Assembly (NCBI RefSeq): GCF_002797355.1
Contig: NZ_KZ454939.1
Coordinates: forward strand, 1,521,828 to 1,585,827
DNA from: Bacillus xiapuensis
Lineage (GTDB): Bacteria > Bacillota > Bacilli > Bacillales > Domibacillaceae
Direction: 5' to 3'
DNA length: 64,000 nucleotides
Shown: positions 45,649 to 53,740 of the stretch, one piece after another
Position numbering within the stretch: the first letter of the stretch is position 1
Layout: each line of letters begins with the position of its first letter
Notes under the pieces: generated by a model
The model's database searches: none
What the model saw: only the letters and a program-made list of their open reading frames with translations
Told to the model about the DNA's origin: nothing
Program-made: the position numbers and the translations under genes

Positions 45649-45923
45649 GCCTTTGGGTGTTCGCTGTCTGATTAATTTGGGTTGGAAATGAAGGTTGTTG
45701 ACCAATTTCGTCAACAATTCGTCAACAACGTCCCTTGTACACCTATTGGGCCTAGTGCTTCTTTTTATCAAAAAAGGAGTAAAGGAAGTTCTGCCTCAAA
45801 TAATACATTTTTTCTCTGTCAATAAGTTATTCCAACCGGATACAATTACAAACTATGCGATTTTTAAAGTTTGCCTAGTTGAAACTTGCTTCTTGGTAAC
45901 GGAATTAACAAGTAGCAGATGGT
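45649..45923. other. Intergenic boundary between chromosome backbone and accessory region
   Basis: Base composition changes here from moderate GC to A+T-rich. There is a direct repeat GTCAACAA at about 45710-45732. No gene with an RBS is seen. This is a reasonable place for the left edge of the prophage-like block, but I found no clear attachment site. Confidence 0.4.
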
Positions 45924-46250
45924 TTGTGGATTGATAAAAAAGTTAGAAGTGGTCGAATTGGAGATTCTGTGGAGGATAAAGCATTTTATATAACTTATAA
46001 AGACGAAACTCTACGTAAAGACGTACATGCTGCTTTTCGCTTTCTGAATATAGAAAATGCAAAAAACATAGATAAAGCTTGGGTTTATGCTTTGAAGATC
46101 AGCTACCTAGAATACACTTTTAAACGCCCAAAATACGAACATATGGTAGAGAAGATCACCAACGTACTAAGTAGATATTTTTTGGAAGAATACAATTACA
46201 AACTCCCTGCACTGATTTTCGCTGATTATGAGTGTTCACGATTTTCGTGA
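45924..46250 (+). CDS. Hypothetical protein, possibly N-terminally truncated
   Basis: A 108-residue frame starting at a TTG, with no good RBS. Just upstream the frame is open for a few codons after a stop, so the original start may be lost. The sequence is mixed alpha/beta and charged (GRIGDSVEDKAFYITYKDET; KISYLEYTFKRPKYEHMVEK). I do not recognise it. It lies at the edge of the prophage-like block and ends at a bidirectional terminator. Confidence 0.4.
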   Translation: MWIDKKVRSGRIGDSVEDKAFYITYKDETLRKDVHAAFRFLNIENAKNIDKAWVYALKISYLEYTFKRPKYEHMVEKITNVLSRYFLEEYNYKLPALIFADYECSRFS

Positions 46251-46256
46251 AATAGA

Positions 46257-46293
46257 AACAAGCCCCCATCCACACCGGACAGGGGCTTTGTTG
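46257..46293. terminator. Bidirectional terminator
   Basis: ACAAGCCCC and GGGGCTTTGT pair around a 15-nt loop, with T-rich tails on both strands, between convergent genes ending at 46250 and 46313. Confidence 0.65.
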
Positions 46294-46312
46294 TTACTTT
46301 AGGTACAAATCG

Positions 46313-46672
46313 TTATGCTTGCTTATAGATGTTAATTGCTTTATTTCTCAAAAGTTGATTGTCTTTTGTTACCATTCCTAAATCATATGCTTTTTGAATA
46401 ACTTCTAGTATTTGAAAAGCTTGTGCAGAATTAGTTGTTTTGTTCACTCTAAACTTCCAGTTATCAGCATAGGTAGAGTATGTGTTTTTTAAATTATTAG
46501 CTTCTACAACCTTTCCTGTCTCTAACTTATCCAAAAACTCATCAAAGCTAATAGACAACCGATTCTCATCTGTTACTATACTTTCACCATATCCTTCCGT
46601 GGCAAGTCTACTAAAAGCTAAAAAGCGAGGATCCTTTGTAAGATCCCTGTATGAAGAAATAGAATTTGACAT
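46313..46672 (-). CDS. Hypothetical protein coupled to the YolA-like gene
   Basis: A 119-residue soluble, helical protein that I do not recognise (MSNSISSYRDLTKDPRFLAF; KAYDLGMVTKDNQLL). Its ATG overlaps the stop codon of the upstream gene (TAATG), so it is translated with it. Because the partner is an exported YolA-like protein, a paired role (for example cytoplasmic antidote or chaperone) is possible but is only inferred from position. Confidence 0.5.
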   Translation of the reverse strand: MSNSISSYRDLTKDPRFLAFSRLATEGYGESIVTDENRLSISFDEFLDKLETGKVVEANNLKNTYSTYADNWKFRVNKTTNSAQAFQILEVIQKAYDLGMVTKDNQLLRNKAINIYKQA

Positions 46673-47138
46673 TAATTTTCGCCCCTATCAAAATTAAGAG
46701 TATTACCCTCTATAATTTTCCATGTCACCGTATCAATCCCATCTATTCTAATTTTATCTTCTGGGAGTGCAGATATAGGTATCTTAATATAATAATATCT
46801 ACCAACTACAATTCGATTACTTCCTGCTATTACATCTATATCGTAAATCTTAGCACTTCTTTTAATAGGAGTTTCACCACTAAAAGCAAGAAAATCTTTG
46901 TCGTAGCCCATAAATCGAACCTTTAAATACATATTTTCACCCTTTAATGGCGTTTTTGCTTTTAATTGACCATGTTCAATATTTTCCCAAACACCATTAT
47001 TTCCATCGGAAGTAATCCCAACTATCTGTACATCTGTAAGTCGTGGTGCTGGCCCTGCCGAAGACTCACTTGGTGCTACCAAAAATACTGCAGACATAGT
47101 TAAAGCCAATGTTACTAAAACCGAAAAAATTTCCTCAT
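46672..47138 (-). pseudogene. YolA-like (DUF4879) secreted protein, frameshifted at its start
   Basis: The body of the protein (about 120 residues after a signal peptide) resembles the secreted YolA/DUF4879 family: PRLTDVQIVGITSDGNNGVW followed by ENIEHGQL and MYLKVRFMGYDKDF. The natural start is the ATG at 47138, 9 nt after AAGGAGG, but that frame hits a stop after seven codons. Adding one T to the T6 run (minus strand; A6 at 47124-47129) restores a typical signal peptide starting MRKFFSVLVTLALTMSA and joined to the rest. So the gene is a frameshift mutant, a sequencing slip, or phase-variable. Translation from a TTG inside the signal region cannot be excluded. Confidence 0.6.
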
Positions 47139-47344
47139 ATTCCTATTCCTCCTTATATATGTAATCTATTATCATATCGACTATATACCTATTTTTTTAA
47201 CACTAAAAAACCAAAATGTATTAAAAATCCCAAGGGGCTGTACCATAAGACCCTAATTAAGGGTAATATGTCAATACCCTATTCAAAAATAGACATAGCA
47301 ACACACCTTCAGTTATAATCCGTGCCAAAACCCCTCTTTCCAGC

Positions 47345-47382
47345 CAATAAAAAAAGCCACTTCATTATGTTTAAATGAGTGA
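47345..47382 (-). terminator. Imperfect terminator of the small gene at 47386
   Basis: AAAGCCACTTCATT and AATGAGTGACTTT (plus strand) pair with mismatches, followed on the minus strand by a U-run, directly after the stop codon. Confidence 0.45.
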
Positions 47383-47385
47383 CTT

Positions 47386-47592
47386 TTAAAGCGGTATAAC
47401 TTCTTTTATTTCTTCTTCCCGAAATTCAACAAGCATCCCTTCAAGAAAACCCCCATATCTTTCACAGGCACAGACAAGATATGAATCATATTCTTCTTGT
47501 AAATACTGTTGAGGTATACAACGCATCTTTTCTCCATTAGCTAAATGTACTTCCACTTTTTTTCTTTTGAGTTCTTGAAGCTTTTCTAGCAT
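47386..47592 (-). CDS. Small hypothetical (phage-type) protein
   Basis: A 68-residue protein starting MLEKLQELKRKKVEVHLANG and ending in an acidic EFREEEIKEVIPL. AAGGAGG lies 11 nt before the ATG at 47592. It is probably a small beta-barrel-like domain (short strands, conserved VCACERYGGF), but I do not recognise it. It follows the ADP-ribosyltransferase remnant on the same strand, as small phage head genes often do. Confidence 0.5.
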   Translation of the reverse strand: MLEKLQELKRKKVEVHLANGEKMRCIPQQYLQEEYDSYLVCACERYGGFLEGMLVEFREEEIKEVIPL

Positions 47593-47626
47593 TTTATAAC
47601 TCTCCTCCTTCTTTGAGGACTGGCAA

Positions 47627-48235
47627 TTAATCAAATACTACATCGTCTTCTTGCCAAGTAAATCGATCATCTCTTTTACTAGTTTCTGCTTTATTGTTCT
47701 GCTTATCGTTGGTGTTCAAAGCTTTTGAATCAGTTTTCACTTGATCTTTTTCATCTTTACTCATTTTCTCCACCACCTCACAGATAAAATTATTATCGTC
47801 TATGATTTCCTTGATTTTAAAAGTTGTGCCTTTATCAAGCAGCACTTCTTCTTCACCTGGATACTCTGATATAGGATCAATATACGCACAGTTGGTTCCT
47901 GCTGGAACATGAATATGCATAAGTGTTTTGCTTCCTTCAATGAATGTGGAATCCTTCAGCGGATTAGTACTTACAAATCCATAATCAGTAAAAGTCTTTC
48001 CAACCTGAAGATTTTTTATAAAGTTAAAACTGCCAACCGCTCAATATATCCTAATATTACCATTGATCAGGCTTTTCTTCAATGCGACAGAGATATAGTG
48101 GATATTTTCTCGATCTCAGGATTACTAGGAGGGCCCTCTTGTACTCTCTTTCCTTTCGTCCGTAAATATCCGTTAATCTCGGTGTAAGCCTCTGATGTAT
48201 AGATATTGATCGCTTGGTATTCTTCAGGTGTCAAT
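47627..48235 (-). pseudogene. Phage ADP-ribosyltransferase domain, inactivated
   Basis: The two halves match an R-S-E class ADP-ribosyltransferase of the kind fused to phage head (MuF-type) proteins. The N-part reads LTPEEYQAINIYTSEAYTEI and then INGYLR. After a frameshift near 48073 the C-part resumes with INGNIRIY-stop-AVGSF, then FVSTNPL (the S-T motif) and GEEEVLLDKGTTFKI (the E-x-E motif). The codon where the catalytic Arg of the Y-R-A motif should stand is TGA (48041-48043), one base change from CGA. It is joined out of frame to the truncated portal gene, so the start of the original protein is lost by deletion. Confidence 0.7.
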
Positions 48236-48697
48236 ATCCTCATCTAAAAGAAAATCATGCACTTTCATACCGGAAAAAGCATGGAGATAATCGATTCTTT
48301 TTATTTTGAATTCTTCGAGCGGATGACTTAACTCAAATGGAGTGGATTGCGTTACACCAAGGGAAATAAAACCGTCACCTCGTAATCGCTCATACCGTCG
48401 CATCTCTTTAAACACCTCCCGTGCTTTGAAATCTCGGAGCTTCGACATGATATCATCACGAAGTTTCTCATCTTTCATCTTCAATGAGAACCAGTTGCGC
48501 GTCATATCCTCAGCAGGAATATCAATAATGTTTTGGACAATACGGTTATTGGCGTAAAGAGAGGAGATTTCCCCATCGGTTAATTTTCGTCTAAGGGAAG
48601 GCTTCTGCCTTACTAACGCATCCCGGCTATGTCCTTTTCCATGTCCGACCATGAAGTCATTCCTTATTTGTTTCTTTGCTGCATCAATGGTTTTCAT
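48224..48697 (-). pseudogene. Phage portal protein (DUF1073 family), truncated
   Basis: The 157 residues are the N-terminal third of a DUF1073-type portal protein. The signature region is SSLYANNRIVQNIIDIPAED, then MTRNWF. Further on, RRYERLRGDGFISLGV matches the family. A full portal protein of this type is more than 400 residues. The frame ends at a deletion junction near 48225-48235 where the ADP-ribosyltransferase remnant begins in another frame. It lies 4 bp after terL, the normal phage order. Confidence 0.7.
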
Positions 48698-48701
48698 TCA
48701 C

Positions 48702-50120
48702 TCACCTCCCCATTAATCGTTTATAGCGGTCGAGCGGATTGCTCTTCGCTGTCTGCAGCTTATTTAGAGCCTGTGTAGCAGAGTCAACCATATCGTCATG
48801 TTTTCCATTAGGAAAAGCGGTTGCTTCTTCAATGAAGTCGTTTACCCATGGTGCAATGCTTGGATGTGGCAAGTACACGTTTCCTGCTTCCACAAGCGGA
48901 GAAACAGCATTTGCTCTCACTTCTTTACCGCCTTCCGGATTGACGGCAATTAACCCGCTTATTTCATCCTGAAGCATCTGGATGACAGCGGGTCCATTGG
49001 CTTTATCCTCAACATACTTCGCTTTTGCTTCCGGCCACTTTTCAGACAAATGCCTGATTGCTTTCATTGTTTCAGGAAAGTTTTGACGATCCCGAACCAT
49101 ATCAAGTAAATAAAAGTTCGCTTGTTTCTTTCCCCATACTTCGCCAACTACAAAGTCAGATGATTTGCTGTCCTTGAATGTACAGTCCCAAAACTGCGCT
49201 TGCTTATCCCAGATTCGCGGCAAATCTTCCGGCATGTAGAACTTCCACCAATGGCGGTTGAAAATATTTCCGCCAGCTGGTGAAGGTCGCTGCTGAAATA
49301 GCGCTGCCCATGTACGAGAACCAACTTCAATCTTTTTATTTTCTGCCCATTCTTCATCGAATCCTAGTTCTGGGCAAAGTGGCTCTTCGATCTCCCTGCC
49401 AAGCGCATCGTCTTCATCCTCTGCAACAGCCGGGAGCCGAAGCCGCTGCCATGTATAAGGAAAACGCTCGAGCAATCTCCCTATGATGTCATCTTCATAC
49501 CAGCGGGTCATGATAACAATGACAGAGCCTCCTTTATGCAAACGAGTTGATAAGGTGCTCTCCCACTCTGCCCATACCTTTTCACGAATGGTATTTGAAT
49601 TGGCTTCTTCTGCATTCTTAAACGGGTCATCGATCAGGAGTAGATCTGCTCCCTCACCAGTGATAGAACCGCCTATACCGGTAGCAATCATTCCGCCACG
49701 TTTTCCCTGAATGCCCCAGTTGTTTTGAGCAGCATTGACCGCTGATATCTCCACGTCGAAAAGTGCCTTTCCGTACTCCTCCACCTTTTGGCGGTTCAAC
49801 CGACCGAACTTTCTGGCCAGTGAATCAGAGTAAGAAGCGGCTATCACTCGTTTTTCTGGATTTTTAGAAATAAAATAAGAGGGGAATGATTCTGTCACCG
49901 TCATTGACTTACCGTGACGCGGCGGCATTTCAATCATTATAAACCGCTGCTCGCCGTTAGCAATCGGCTCTAAATACTCACAAATAAATTCAGTATGTCT
50001 GAAATGCGTATAATTCCCGCGATGAACATGCACGACATAATCACGAAAAGAGCGGCGTGCTAGTTCCAGCTGCGCTAATTTAGCTATAGCTTTTCGTTGT
50101 TCATTCGTCAGAGTTGGCAA
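48702..50120 (-). CDS. terL: Phage terminase large subunit
   Basis: TerL is the ATP-driven DNA packaging motor and nuclease. The 472-residue protein is full length. Its ATPase has Walker A (MPPRHGKS) and Walker B (LLLIDDPFKNAEEAN). The nuclease domain has acidic residues in FWDCTFKDSKSSDFVVG, VEDKANGPAVIQ and HDDMVDSATQAL. It overlaps the terS 3' end by 20 nt. The frame is intact, but its partner terS is split by an insertion sequence and the portal is truncated, so it can no longer package DNA by itself. Confidence 0.9.
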   Translation of the reverse strand: MPTLTNEQRKAIAKLAQLELARRSFRDYVVHVHRGNYTHFRHTEFICEYLEPIANGEQRFIMIEMPPRHGKSMTVTESFPSYFISKNPEKRVIAASYSDSLARKFGRLNRQKVEEYGKALFDVEISAVNAAQNNWGIQGKRGGMIATGIGGSITGEGADLLLIDDPFKNAEEANSNTIREKVWAEWESTLSTRLHKGGSVIVIMTRWYEDDIIGRLLERFPYTWQRLRLPAVAEDEDDALGREIEEPLCPELGFDEEWAENKKIEVGSRTWAALFQQRPSPAGGNIFNRHWWKFYMPEDLPRIWDKQAQFWDCTFKDSKSSDFVVGEVWGKKQANFYLLDMVRDRQNFPETMKAIRHLSEKWPEAKAKYVEDKANGPAVIQMLQDEISGLIAVNPEGGKEVRANAVSPLVEAGNVYLPHPSIAPWVNDFIEEATAFPNGKHDDMVDSATQALNKLQTAKSNPLDRYKRLMGR

Positions 50121-50471
50121 GTTTCCTCAGCTCCTCAATCGATAAGCCTGATAAATCAACATTGTTTGTTACTTCACCAGAATGCTCGATGTCCTGTTTA
50201 TCACGCCATTTATCTAGACGGCAGTTCTTCAGCCAGAATATTTGAGCCGTTACGTCTGGTGCCTGTTTCTTTTTCAGCTTTTTAGTAAGACGCAATTCAG
50301 TTCGAACAACAGTGCCATCTTCTTTTACATAAGGCCGCTCTAATTCAAACTCTTCATACGTTTCTTCCTCGTATTCATAGCCGAGCGCTCGCAAGTACAA
50401 AGCATCTTCTACCCGGTAATCAGCAATTGCCTTATTTACTTTTAAGGACTCCGATAATTCCGAGTATTTCT

Positions 50472-52123
50472 CCTGAATTATTCACAGAAATTCAGAAACT
50501 TATTATAACTTATGGATTACCAAGCCTTTTCGGCTTTATTGTAATTCATTAAAAAAATGAAAAAAGAATCCATTTCTGTTAAAGTTAAAGTAACCAAACA
50601 AAAAGGACTTTTTATATGGTTACTTTAACGCAAAAAACACTTGATTTCAATCATAAAATTAAATTGTCAAATGATGGAGGTTCTCTTTCCTCCGATACAG
50701 GTGAGTTTCTTTTTAGAGAATTCGATGAAAAAATTGGTTTTTCAAAGACTTTAGTTAAGTACTTGAGACTTAACGATTCAAGGAAATATTATCTTCATTC
50801 AAATGAAAACTTGTTACGTCAAAAAGTCTATCAAATCATTGCCGGGTATGCGGAAGATGATGCGGCTGATCAGTTGACTCATGATCCTGTGTTTAAGGAA
50901 ATCATTGAAACTCCAACACTTGCTTCCCAGCCCAGTTTGTCTCGCTTTTATACACGATTTGATAAAGATTCAATTGAACAATTAAATCTGGCTAACCAAG
51001 AAATGCTTGATAAGATTCATTGTTTTCGACAATCGAAAGAGTTATTTATCGACTTGGATTCGACTCATTCGGATACATATGGGGACCAAGAATCTTCGTC
51101 ATATAATACTCATTATGGCACGATGGGTTTTCATCCATTAGTCGCCTTTGATGGTGCGACTGGTGACTTTTTGAAAGCACAACTCCGTCCCGGAAATGTT
51201 TATACATCAAATGGTGTGGTGGAATTTATTCGGCCTCTCATTAAACATTATAACGAAATGTTTCCGGAAACTACCCTGTTTCTTCGTGGAGATAGCGGGT
51301 TTACTGTTCCGGGATTATACGATCTGTGTGAAGAAGAATCTGTTTTGTATATTATTCGGTTGAAATCGAATTCACAACTACAAAGTTTAGCGAAGGAATA
51401 CCATCCTTCTTCCGCACCTTTAGATGTTTCCAAGACGGAAACCTATTATGAAGAAACGATTTACCAAGCAAAATCATGGTCAAAACCAAGAAGGGTGATT
51501 ATTCAATTGGTACGTCCTGCAGGTGAGCTGTTCTTTACCCATTCCTTTTTTGTTACTAACTTTGAATTAGCTTTTCCTCAAGATATCGTCCGAGCTTATC
51601 AAAAAAGAGGGACGATGGAAAACTATATCAAAGAAGCAAAAAATGGCTTTTACTTTGATCATATGAATAGCCACGCTTTTCTAGTGAACGAAGTAAAAAT
51701 GATGTTAACACTTCTTGCATATAATTTGACCAATTGGTTACGAACTCTTTGTTTTCCGGAAGGTCAAAAAACTATGCAAATTGATACGATACGTACTCGG
51801 TTAATTAAAGCGGCAAGTAAAGTCGTGAAATCAGGTAGATCCCTTTACTTCAAACTATCATCGAGTTTTGTGTATCAAAATTTCTTTTGGGATGTACTGA
51901 ATCGAATTCAAAAACTACAATTGGAATGACCAATAGAATACTTCTCATAACTGAAAAAAATAAATTTTTCAGTCAAGGGGGAAGTATGCCCAAAATACCA
52001 GAGTTGTTCTATTGAAAATTCAGTTATTTTATGAATTGGCTACGGTTCTTAATTAAATACCGTTATGTTCAACTAATTTAACAAATTTTATCAAATGGGA
52101 TTTGTAGCTATGAATATTTCAGG
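50472..52123 (+). mobile_element. IS1380-family insertion sequence, copy 1 (1,652 bp)
   Basis: The ends are CCTGAATTATTCACAG (left) and, read inwards from the right, CCTGAAATATTCATAG, matching at 14 of 16 positions. The element is flanked by a 5-bp direct duplication TTTCT (50467-50471 and 52124-52128). It carries one transposase gene. The sequence matches the second copy at 60099-61750 in reverse orientation over the parts I compared, and the two have exactly the same length. It interrupts terS. Confidence 0.93.
50616..51929 (+). CDS. IS1380-family transposase, copy 1
   Basis: This 437-residue DDE transposase is intact. The catalytic acids are visible as LFIDLDSTHSD, LFLRGDSGFT and YIKEAKNGFYFDHM; GAKNGF-type spacing is typical of the family. 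The N-terminus (LSNDGGSLSSDTGEFLFREF) matches IS1380 members. The identical protein is encoded at 60293-61606, so either copy could move the other. Confidence 0.95.
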   Translation: MVTLTQKTLDFNHKIKLSNDGGSLSSDTGEFLFREFDEKIGFSKTLVKYLRLNDSRKYYLHSNENLLRQKVYQIIAGYAEDDAADQLTHDPVFKEIIETPTLASQPSLSRFYTRFDKDSIEQLNLANQEMLDKIHCFRQSKELFIDLDSTHSDTYGDQESSSYNTHYGTMGFHPLVAFDGATGDFLKAQLRPGNVYTSNGVVEFIRPLIKHYNEMFPETTLFLRGDSGFTVPGLYDLCEEESVLYIIRLKSNSQLQSLAKEYHPSSAPLDVSKTETYYEETIYQAKSWSKPRRVIIQLVRPAGELFFTHSFFVTNFELAFPQDIVRAYQKRGTMENYIKEAKNGFYFDHMNSHAFLVNEVKMMLTLLAYNLTNWLRTLCFPEGQKTMQIDTIRTRLIKAASKVVKSGRSLYFKLSSSFVYQNFFWDVLNRIQKLQLE

Positions 52124-52332
52124 TTTCTTTTTATATTCGTTGAAAGAGGACACCGAAACACCAAGACGCTTGCAGATTTCCTCTTCCGTTAAACCTTCTC
52201 TACACCAATGACCGATTTCTTCGAGACACGGGAAAACGTGCGTATCATACTTGTTTTTCCGTCCCCGTTTATTTCCTAACTGTTTTCGTGACATTAGCTC
52301 ATCACCTCATCCCTCTTTGTTTTTGGACATAG

Positions 52333-52357
52333 AAAAAGCACCCGTTATAGGTGCTCT
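52333..52357 (-). terminator. Terminator of the decayed gene at 52358
   Basis: AAAGCACC and AGGTGCTCTTT pair around CGTTAT, with a U5 run on the minus strand immediately after the stop codon of the pseudogene. Confidence 0.6.
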
Positions 52358-52856
52358 TTAACTTTTAAATAAACTTTGGATTACTGCTTTATAATCCTCA
52401 AATTTTCTGTCGTCTATACTGTATACAACAACAGGATTTTTAAGTAGCTTGGCTTTTTGTTTGGCATTTTTGATTTCTCTCTTAGCATCTGCTATCTCTG
52501 CATCAAGCTTATCCTCAGGCCTTGTATAAGGGCCTGTGAATTGTGATTTATGAGTAACTGATATAGTAGCGACTAAATCATTTCCATGTCGGACATAGAT
52601 GATCCGTTGATCTGAGGTAAATACTTAAATTACTAATGTTTCATAATTTACTTTCACTGAGTTTTCTTCCTTCTTCACCTCAAAACCCAGCTATTTAAAA
52701 AAGTCATAGAATGCATCTAAAAAAATCTATCACTTTTTTTGTTAATAACGGCTTAACATTATCATTATACAAATCATTATGATCTCTTTTTAATGAAGCT
52801 GCCTCTTTCCTTAAATCCTCTAACTGTTTTAATTTATCCAAATCAATTGGACTCAT
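52358..52856 (-). pseudogene. Decayed hypothetical phage or plasmid-type gene
   Basis: From the ATG at 52856 (after AGGAGG) the frame reads MSPIDLDKLKQLEDLRKEAA. After about 50 codons it needs a frameshift (near 52705) to continue DAFYDFFK, then meets a TAG and a TAA, and resumes with TSDQRIIYVRHGNDLVATIS. It ends KFEDYKAVIQSLFKS. The rebuilt protein is about 165 residues, helical at the start and coiled-coil-like near the end (EDKLDAEIADAKREIKNAKQ). I do not recognise it. It has at least three lesions. Confidence 0.55.
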
Positions 52857-53009
52857 TTCTAAAACCTCCTCTTCTAACTAGATCTATATTTCGACAAAAG
52901 GATTTTATCTCCTCTATGGGAACCAATTTACTAATGAATTCTTCTAATATGTGATTTAAATGCATATAGTTTTTCTAACGGCCTTCTTCCAGAAAGAAGG
53001 TGTTCATTA

Positions 53010-53066
53010 ATGCAAAACATTATTATCTGTATAATTTTATTGATAATTATTCTTAAGCTAATTTAG
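53010..53066 (+). CDS. Possible tiny hydrophobic peptide
   Basis: AGAAGGTG lies 7 nt before an ATG opening an 18-codon frame, MQNIIICIILLIIILKLI, which would be one membrane-spanning helix. Size and composition resemble type I toxins, but no antisense RNA promoter was identified and such short frames arise by chance in A+T-rich DNA. Confidence 0.2.
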   Translation: MQNIIICIILLIIILKLI

Positions 53067-53112
53067 CACATTATTACTGTAGCCGCTATTCACGTGATAT
53101 GGAAAGAAGAGA

Positions 53113-53156
53113 GCCGTGGAGGACAGGGAATTAAATTTCTCCTGTACCTCTGTGGC
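53113..53156. repeat. Imperfect inverted repeat
   Basis: GCCGTGGAGGACAGG and CCTGTACCTCTGTGGC can pair with a few mismatches around an A+T-rich loop. No T-run follows, so it is not a standard terminator. Confidence 0.4.
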
Positions 53157-53456
53157 ATTTAAAAAAATTAAAATAATAAATAAAAATTAGTTATTTTTAT
53201 GTAATTACTCATCTAAAAAGCCCGTTTTATCAATGTTTTTCATGATTAAACAATTAAAATAATAATAAAACGCCACCGCAAGGTTGTCAAAATTGTTCTT
53301 CTCACATTTATGTCAGGCGTACGACAAAAATCAAGCTAAGTAGTCGATCGTTCCTTTTCTTCTTCAAAACATAAATTTGGATAGGCTACACTAAGTTAGA
53401 CAACTCTTATAAGGGAATAGTACTCTAAAAGGACTAACCTTAAGGAGCGGGTCAAA

Positions 53457-53738
53457 ATGAGAAGAGAACGTCGAACGTTTACAGACGAATTTAAGCTACA
53501 AATGGTGAAGCTTTATGAAAATGGAAAATCACGTGCGGATATTGCGAGAGAATATGATATTACGCCTTCTTCATTAGATCGTTGGATTAAAAATCACCAG
53601 GAAACAGGGTCTTTCAAGGCAGAAGACAATCGTACGACAGAAGAAACAGAATTGCTTGAACTACGCAAAGAAGTGCAACGCCTACGAATGGAAAATGATA
53701 TTTTAAAGCAAGCCGCGCTGATCATGGGACGAAAATAG
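53457..53738 (+). CDS. IS3 transposase OrfA (element a)
   Basis: A 93-residue DNA-binding protein with a helix-turn-helix (SRADIAREYDITPSSLDRWI) and a C-terminal leucine-rich coil (ELRKEVQRLRMENDILKQAA). It ends at a TAG just after an A4 run where a -1 shift would join it to OrfB. AAGGAGCGG precedes the ATG. Confidence 0.9.
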   Translation: MRRERRTFTDEFKLQMVKLYENGKSRADIAREYDITPSSLDRWIKNHQETGSFKAEDNRTTEETELLELRKEVQRLRMENDILKQAALIMGRK

Positions 53739-53740
53739 AT

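Larger units (their letters stand above)
50101..52294 (-). pseudogene. terS: Phage terminase small subunit split by IS1380
   Basis: The gene starts at the ATG at 52294 with MSRKQLGNKRGRKNKYD and a helix-turn-helix (CREGLTEEEICKRLGVSVSS), runs to FNEYKKK, and is then broken by the IS at 50472-52123. After removing the IS and one copy of the 5-bp target duplication TTTCT, the frame continues as KKKYSELSESLKVNKAIADY into LYLRALGYEYEEE and ends at 50101. The rebuilt protein is 178 residues, a normal length for a small terminase that binds the phage packaging site. Confidence 0.85.
52857..53272. other. A+T-rich intergenic region with a tiny frame and a hairpin
   Basis: No conventional gene is seen. 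Two things stand out: an 18-codon hydrophobic frame with an RBS (53010-53066) and an imperfect inverted repeat (53113-53156). The rest is very A+T-rich. Confidence 0.4.

Noticed and set aside
45655..45800. Minus-strand reading frame resembling an integrase tail at the prophage edge
   Set aside because: It runs through the rib promoter (TTGACA at 45648), has no RBS and no recognisable catalytic part; too short to support.
47215..47290. GGGGCTGTACC sequence as an IS end
   Set aside because: It looks like IS1182-type ends but there is no transposase piece or matching second end nearby.
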